NCBI GenBank assembly: GCA_003243255.1
Contig: QFQM01000201.1
Coordinates: 1 to 7,676 of the forward strand
From: Flavobacterium psychrophilum
GTDB taxonomy: Bacteria > Bacteroidota > Bacteroidia > Flavobacteriales > Flavobacteriaceae
Direction: 5' to 3'
DNA: 7,676 nt
Shown: positions 1-6,400 of the stretch, piece after piece
Numbering within the stretch: position 1 is the stretch's first letter
Layout: each line of letters starts with the position of its first letter
Translations under genes and position numbers: made by a program
Notes under the pieces: generated by a model
What the model was told of the DNA's origin: nothing
Seen by the model: the letters and a program-made list of their open reading frames with translations, nothing else
Databases searched by the model: none

Positions 1-109
1 TAATCACGTTCATGTTGTACATGTACTGTGTGTAGTGAGGGTCTTGCTGGGCGTTAGCGTCAGCAAGTCCGCCTAGAGCCAATAATGCTACAAGGTAGAG
101 TTTCTTCAT
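1..109 (-). CDS. PorP/SprF-family type IX secretion outer-membrane protein, N-terminus only
   Basis: Thirty-six complete codons are visible before the window edge. The product begins MKKLYLVALLALGG, a typical signal peptide with a Lys-Lys n-region and a Leu/Ala hydrophobic core. A likely signal peptidase I site follows ADANA. The mature start is QQDPHYTQYMYNMNVI. The pattern Q-D-P-x-(Y/F)-T-Q-Y-M-x-N is the hallmark N-terminus of PorP/SprF proteins, usually about 300 residues long and predicted to form an outer-membrane beta-barrel. The start is firm: an in-frame TAA sits directly before the ATG (112-110), so no earlier start exists. No Shine-Dalgarno sequence is seen, which is normal in Bacteroidota. 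The gene lies 102 bases after the adhesin stop on the same strand. In F. johnsoniae SprF is needed to secrete the adjacent adhesin SprB, so this protein probably serves the adhesin upstream. That pairing is inference. The rest of the gene is outside the window, so neither its length nor its integrity can be judged. Confidence 0.85.
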   Translation of the reverse strand, partial: MKKLYLVALLALGGLADANAQQDPHYTQYMYNMNVI

Positions 110-138
110 TTAATGTGTGTTTAGTCTTAGTTCTCGTA

Positions 139-168
139 AAAATATAAAAAAAAACAAACCCCCGTCAA
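139..168 (-). promoter_or_regulatory. Candidate Bacteroidota-type promoter for the PorP/SprF-like gene
   Basis: On the minus strand a TTG (168-166) is followed after 19 bases by TATATTTT (146-139). The flavobacterial consensus is TTG, 17-23 bases, then TAnnTTTG, so this matches 7 of 8 positions of the -7 box with good spacing. Transcription would start some 20-25 bases before the ATG at 109. The -33 element lies in the terminator loop and stem, and the spacer includes most of the terminator T-tract. The region is AT-rich, so a chance match is quite possible. Confidence 0.35.
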
Positions 169-183
169 AAAGACAGAGGTTTG
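146..183 (-). terminator. Intrinsic terminator of the adhesin gene
   Basis: Read on the minus strand, CAAACCTCTGTC (183-172) pairs with GACGGGGGTTTG (166-155). This is a 12-bp stem with two T-G wobbles, closed by a five-T loop (171-167) and followed directly by nine T residues (154-146). It begins 28 bases after the adhesin TAA. The two wobbles become C-A mismatches on the plus strand, so the hairpin is clearly stronger in the minus-strand transcript. It should end the adhesin mRNA before the PorP/SprF-like gene, although some read-through is possible. Confidence 0.88.
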
Positions 184-211
184 CTTCATTTTTTTTAATT
201 TTTTAAGAAAA

Positions 212-469
212 TTATTCTTGTCTATTGATATAAACCCATCCAGTTTTAGTTTCACCGGTTGTGCGTTCTACCATATAGAAGTATGTACCACTAGGCAATT
301 CGTCACCTTTATTGGTTTGACCATGCCATTCTTTAGTATAGCTTGTTCTGCTGTATACTTCCTGACCGTAACGGTTAAAGATGCTTAGTTTTTTAACACC
401 CAGAGATGTTAAATCAAACTCATCATTGTAACCATCGTTGTTAGGAGAGATACCACGTGGTATTTCACA
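212..469 (-). other. T9SS type B C-terminal sorting domain (gliding motility-associated CTD)
   Basis: The last 85 residues begin CEIPRGISPNNDGYNDEFDL. They continue through VKKLSIFNRYGQEVYS, EWHGQTNKGDELPSGTYFYM and end TKTGWVYINRQE. This is the canonical type B CTD: P-x-G-I-S-P-N-x-D-G-x-N-D, then I-F-N-R-Y-G-x-x-V-Y, W-x-G, L-P-x-G-T-Y-F-Y and G-W-V-Y-I-x-R. It directs export across the outer membrane by the type IX system. Unlike type A domains, the type B class depends in studied cases on a cognate PorP/SprF-like protein, and one starts just downstream. The domain looks intact. Confidence 0.95.
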
Positions 470-3400
470 TGCAGTACTTGTAACCTCAAATGTATCGATG
501 CTAACACATCCATCAGCCGTTGTAACTGTTACCATGTACTCTCCAAGAGGGCCAGGTACAATTTTACGGTCAGTAGAAGTAAATCCTTCAGGACCTGTCC
601 ATACATAAGATGCTGTATCAGGATTGAATGAACCATCAACATCAGATACTTCAAGAGTGTATACATTGTTTTCACAGATATCAGTGAATGTAAGATCAAT
701 CACTGTAGTATCAGCCGTAACTTCTACGCTTTCAGTATGAGAACAAGTTCCAACAGTTACAGTAACTTCATATGTACCAAACTCAGTTCCGTCTATAGTG
801 CTGCTGTTAGTTCCGGCAGGTACACCATTTACAGTCCACACATAAGTAGCCGTAGTAAGATCGAAGTTAGCATTGCTAACAGAAACCGTAAGGTTAGTAG
901 CAAGACATGCAACATAAGGACCTCCAAGGCTAAACTGCGGTGTAGGCGTGATGTTAACGATGAATGAATTCTCATCAAAACATGTTGCATTTCCTGCAGC
1001 GACAGCATAAACATAAATTGTCTGAGTTGAGCTAACAGAATCACCGGCACTTATTGCAGTACCTCCACCGTTAGGACCACCAGGAGCAGTATAGTATGTG
1101 TTGCCTGCGCTTAGAGCAGGAAGTTCGTAGCTGTCACAAGCAGTTACATCAACAGGAGCATCAGCAACCGGAGTTTCTGTAATTGTAACAGTGAAGCTCT
1201 CTTCATCAAAACAGTTTGGCACCGTACCAGTTGCCTGATAGATATAAATTGTCTGAGTTGTAGAGATTACATCACCAGCGCTAAGCATAGTACCGCCACC
1301 ATCAGGTGCAGTGTAATAATTAGCTGCAGCATTGTTACCTGTAAGTGCTTCAAGAACGTAAGAATCACAAGCCGTTACGTCAGCAAGATCATCAAGAACC
1401 GGTGTAGCATTAATTGTTACTACAAACGAATTCTCATCTGTACAAGCTGCAAGAGTTGGAGCCACTGCATATACATAAATTGTATGAGCACCAACACCCA
1501 ATACAGTTCCAACATCTTCACCGGCAGCTATTTGAGTTCCGGTTCCGTTAGGACCACCTGTAGCAGTATAGTAGCTGTTATCAGCACTTAGTGCAGGTAA
1601 TACGTAGCTATCACAAGCAGTTACATCAGCAGGAGCATCAGCCACCGGCATAGGTACTACAGTAACAACAGAAGTAGCTGTTCCTACACATCCGTTTTTA
1701 TTTACGGTTACTTCATAAGAACCATCCACAGTTACAGTTATAGATGCTGTAACATCCGGAAGTGGATTTCCATCAACAGTCCATGAATATGTAGCACCTG
1801 TAAGATCTTCAGAAGCATCAGGAACTACAGCAATTGTTGCCGAAGTACCATCACATATAGAAGCATCAGGTGTTATACCAAATACTGGCGCAAAATTGCT
1901 GATTATTACATCAAAAGAGGCTGTAATGAAACATGGAAGACCATCTTTCATAATTCTTACCCATACTGTTGTAGTAGCATTCGTTACAAACGCAGTAGGA
2001 TCTGCAATAGCATTTGTTTCATCAGTTGCATCCTGCTCAGTTGGGTAGTATGCAAATGTATATCCTGTAGGATCTGCAAACACATCAGCAACAGCAGTTG
2101 TAAGATCGAATGTTACATCTTCACCATTACCACACTTAGTAAGGTCAGCAGGATCGTTAGCAGGGATTATCTGCTCTTCTACTCTGATTGTAAAGTCACT
2201 CTGTCTTGTTACAGTAGTACCATTACAAAGGTTGTAAGAAGCACGAGCCGTCATTACAGTAGTTCCTGCAGTAGCACAAACCTCAACAGATTGGTCGTTG
2301 CTAAAGAAGTCACCATTCTGAAGCCATTCGAAAACAACTGAAGTATCTCCGTTTGGAGTAAATCTCCAAGCTTCAAGGTTAGCAGTCCAAGGACCTGTGT
2401 TTCTTCCCGGAGGAGCAAAACCTACAGTACCTGCAGCATTTTGTATACCGATAAGACCTACACCACCCTGCCAAGAAGTACAAGGTACTCTTCTCTTAAC
2501 ATAAACTTCGATGATATTAGTGATCTCATAGATTACGATCTGTGAACTCTGAGCACCTATCGCCTGGTCAGCAGCGCTATCAGTACTACAGTTAAACTGT
2601 GCAAGCTCATTAAAGCTAACAACAAATGCACGACAAGGGTAGTTACCCATTACCTGGTAGTTGATGTTAGGGTTATCCCAGCTGTTGTTAGTTGGGTTAG
2701 GGTTAGTATCCTGATAAACACCATAGATAGCATTCTTTTGTGGGAATGTAGCATTAGGTATTGTCTGGCTGAATGCCCATCCACTACCTGCTCCGGTTGC
2801 CTGGTCAGCGTTAAAGCTTACGATACCGTTAGATCCTACCTGAGCAGCGTTATAAACGTCACCCATGAAACAGAACTCAAACGGAAGGACAACTTTAGGA
2901 CCCCAGATATCATCCACATCGATAGGTAGCGGAGTACCTCCAAGTGTTGGAAATGGTGGTACATAAGGAATACTTTCTACCTCGTAAGATGTTGTTTGTG
3001 CAGCAGCAGTGTAGAAACTTGCAGAGAAGTCAACACAAAGCTCTTCACCAGGACAAATTACATATTCAGTATCAGGTGCAATAATATCAAGGTCAGCATC
3101 AACAACTGTTACGTCAGCACAAGCCGGCGGTGTGAAGATTGAGAACCTAAGTGCTCCTGACCAGAAACTCTTATCATCCGGACCACAGATAGCTCTTACA
3201 TAATATTCGTAAGGTACACCTGCAGTAACGTTTGCTAATATAAACTCCGGTTCGTCTACAATTTCGCTTGTAGCAGGAGTGTTAGAAGGGAATGCACCAC
3301 CTTGTGGCTGTACAACAACCTCCCATTGTGTTTCAGTACCACCCGGAGTCCAGCTAAGCTGTGTAGTACCCGGAGCATTTACAACGCTCTCACTCACAAG

Positions 3401-6400
3401 GTTAGTAGGCTGAGGACATGTAATCTCAGAACAGTAAGGAATACCTGTATAGATAAGGGTATTTTGATCTGAAGCTGTAGCTCCTGCAACTCTTTGGAAT
3501 ACTGTCTGGTTGTTAAATGGATTTACAATTTGTAATCCAACCTGAGCAGGGCCTGTTCCTCCAGGGTTAAAGAATACCTCATATGGTAAACCTTTACATA
3601 GTGGTAAAGTAACCGTTACAGGACCACCACCACTAGCTAATTGCGGACCAAGAGTTCCAACAACGATACCACTTTGGCGTACCGTCATAGTTACACCTCC
3701 CCATCCGTTGTTAGCGGAATCAGTAAGGATAAAGTTAACCGGACACTGATCTTCAATCTCACATACGTTAGTATTGAAGTTGAAAGGACCACTCCATTGG
3801 CTATTATCGTTAGGGCCACAAATAGCTCTTACATAATATTTATAAAGTGTACCTGCAGTCATTCCCTCATAAAGGAAAGGATTAGAATCAGCAGGAGTAC
3901 CCGCAGCATTCTGAGCTGGTGCAGCAGCAGTTTGAGGCACTACATAAACCTCCCATTGCGTAGCAGTACCGGCTTCTGTCCAGCCAAGAGTAGCAGACGT
4001 CATACCAATATTAGTAGCTGTAAGGTTTGTAGGCTTAGGACATGTTAATGCCTTAATGCTGATGTTATCAATTGCAGCAGGAGGTGCTCCGGCTGTAAAT
4101 GTATTGTTTATCCATTCGAATACAAAACGTTGTGTTGTACCGGCAGGAACAGTAGGCGCATAACTTGCAGTTTGCCATGTAGAGCTACCAAATAGGTTAG
4201 CCGTTGTTACCAATTCTCTCTGACCAGCTACTGCTGTAATAGCAGTACCAGCTACAGGGTTATAGTTTAACGGCACTCTCCATACTCTTACATAGTCGCC
4301 AGATTCACCAACGTTTTTCCAGTCGAAAGCAAAATCAAGAGCCGTAACACCCGCAGGTATAACAACATCTCTGTATGCATGTACTGTTGAAGCTGATGTA
4401 CTGTTATAGTTGTTAGTAACACCGTTATCATTAGAGATATAAAGCGAAGTTGAAGCACTGTTAAATGTAGCTCCGCCTACAACCCATTTGTTAGGCTGTG
4501 TACCTGTAGTATACGTAAACCCAGGATTTCCGGCAGCATCAAAGTTCTGCGTGTACGGAAGGTTAACCGGAATCTGAGGTGTATTGAAGTTAATACCTCC
4601 AACCCAGAAGCTAGTTCCGTCAGCCGCTCCACAGTTACTTCTTATCCACAGATAGTAGTTTGTAGAATCCGGTAAGCCTGTAAGTGTTAGCGAAGTTCCT
4701 GTTACGTTACCTGTAGGTACAGTTCCTGCAACCGGAGCAACAGGGCTTGTAGTAAGGTAGTAATCGTAACTTGCTGCAGGTGGAGTAGACGCTGTCCATG
4801 TAAATGTAGCATTTACAGCATCGATAGATGCAAGCGCAAGTCCAGATGGAGCAGAACATGTAATAACTGACATGTTGATGTTATCTATAGCAGCACCCGG
4901 TGATGGGCCTATACTACCGTCATTTCTCCATTCAAATATAATCCTGCGGATTGAACCACCCCAACCTGTTGCGTTAAGCACGTTGTTAACGGTTGTCCAG
5001 GTGTTGTTGTTGTTAAGGTTACCACCTATCTGAACACCTCCCGAAGCCGCAGCTGTAATCTGAGTACCCGGAGTTGGTGTAAATGTTACAGGAACAACCC
5101 ATACCCTTAGGTAATCACAACAAGATTCTCCGGCTGCTTTCCAGTCAAACTGAAGAAGTACCTGGTTAGTTGGGATAGATGCTGGCATCTGAATATCCCT
5201 GTAAGCCTGTACTACAGATGTAGACGTCTCTGTATAATTGTTTGTTGCACCATTATCATTAGAAATGTATAATGAGTTTGCAGGGCTGTTAAATGTAGCA
5301 CCACCTACTACCCACTTATTGGTTTGTGTACCATTGTTAAGTGTATAGTTGCTCGCTCCGGCATCAAAATTCTGAGAATATGGCATTGGAGCCGGAATCT
5401 GAGGTGTATTGAAGTTAAGTGGACCGATCCAGAAACTTGTTCCGGCAGCGCCACCACAGTTACTTCTTACCCATACATTATAATTCGTAGAATCTGTCAG
5501 ACCATTAAGAGTAGCTGAAGTTGTAGTTACGTTTCCACTTGGCGTTGTACCGTCAGTTGGAGGCGTAGCAGCTGTAGAATAGTAATAATCATAACTTGCA
5601 GGTGCAGCAGTAGGTGCTGTCCAGTTAACAACGGCTGAGTTTGTTGTTAATGGAGTACCAAGCACTAAAGCTGTAGGAGCCGGACAAGTGATAACTTTAA
5701 AGCTAATGTTATCAATTGCTGCCGGTGGCTGAATACCTGTAAATCCGTTGTTAAACCACTCAAAAATAATTCTTCTGGTAGTTCCTAACTGTGCTGCAGG
5801 AATTGTAACAACATTGTTTGATGTTGCCCATGTTGCACTACCTGTAAAGTTACCACCTATTTGTGTTCCTCCACTTGCTGCAGCAGTTATCTGTGTACCA
5901 GGTGTTGGAGTATAAGTAAGCGGCACATTCCATACTCTGAAATAATCTCCTGTCTCGGCAACACACTTCCAGTTAAACTGAAGCAATGCCTGACCTGAAG
6001 GTACAGTACCCGGAATAGTTATATCTCTGTATGCATGAACTACAGATTGTAGTGCAATGTCATAAGCATTAGTCACACCATTATCGTTAGAAATGTAAAG
6101 TGAGTTCGCAGCACTTTGGAAAGTTGCTCCACCCACTACCCATTTATTGGTTTGAGTACCGTTAGATAATGTAAAGTTATGTGCGCCTGCGTCAAAATTC
6201 TGGGTGTAATCCATAGCCGCAGGAACCTGTGGCGTACTGAACATAACAGGACCCGTCCAGAAACTCTTATCGGTAGAACCACAATTTGCCCTTACCCAAA
6301 CATAATAGAAAGTATCAGGTGTAAGCGGAGTAATTGTAGCCGACGTTCCTGTAATTCCTGTCTGAGTAGGAGTAGTTGTAGCTGTTGGAGCAGGTGTTGA

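Noticed and set aside
184..211. T-tracts after the hairpin in plus orientation, as a bidirectional terminator
   Set aside because: On the plus strand the stem would have two C-A mismatches and the T-tract starts five bases past it. There is also no converging plus-strand gene in the window. The minus-strand reading is much stronger.
2689..2706. Telomere-like TTAGGG/GGTTAG run
   Set aside because: It is the reverse complement of codons for the TNPNPTNN stretch inside the nidogen-like domain. It is short, in frame and explained by the protein.
737..6400. Plus-strand open frames (737-967, 2738-2929, 3641-4048, 5324-5518, 6179-6400) and a second minus frame at 829-1050
   Set aside because: They all lie inside the well-supported adhesin frame, have no recognisable domains, and show the Ser/Thr/Arg/Ile-rich composition expected of shadow translations of repeated coding DNA.
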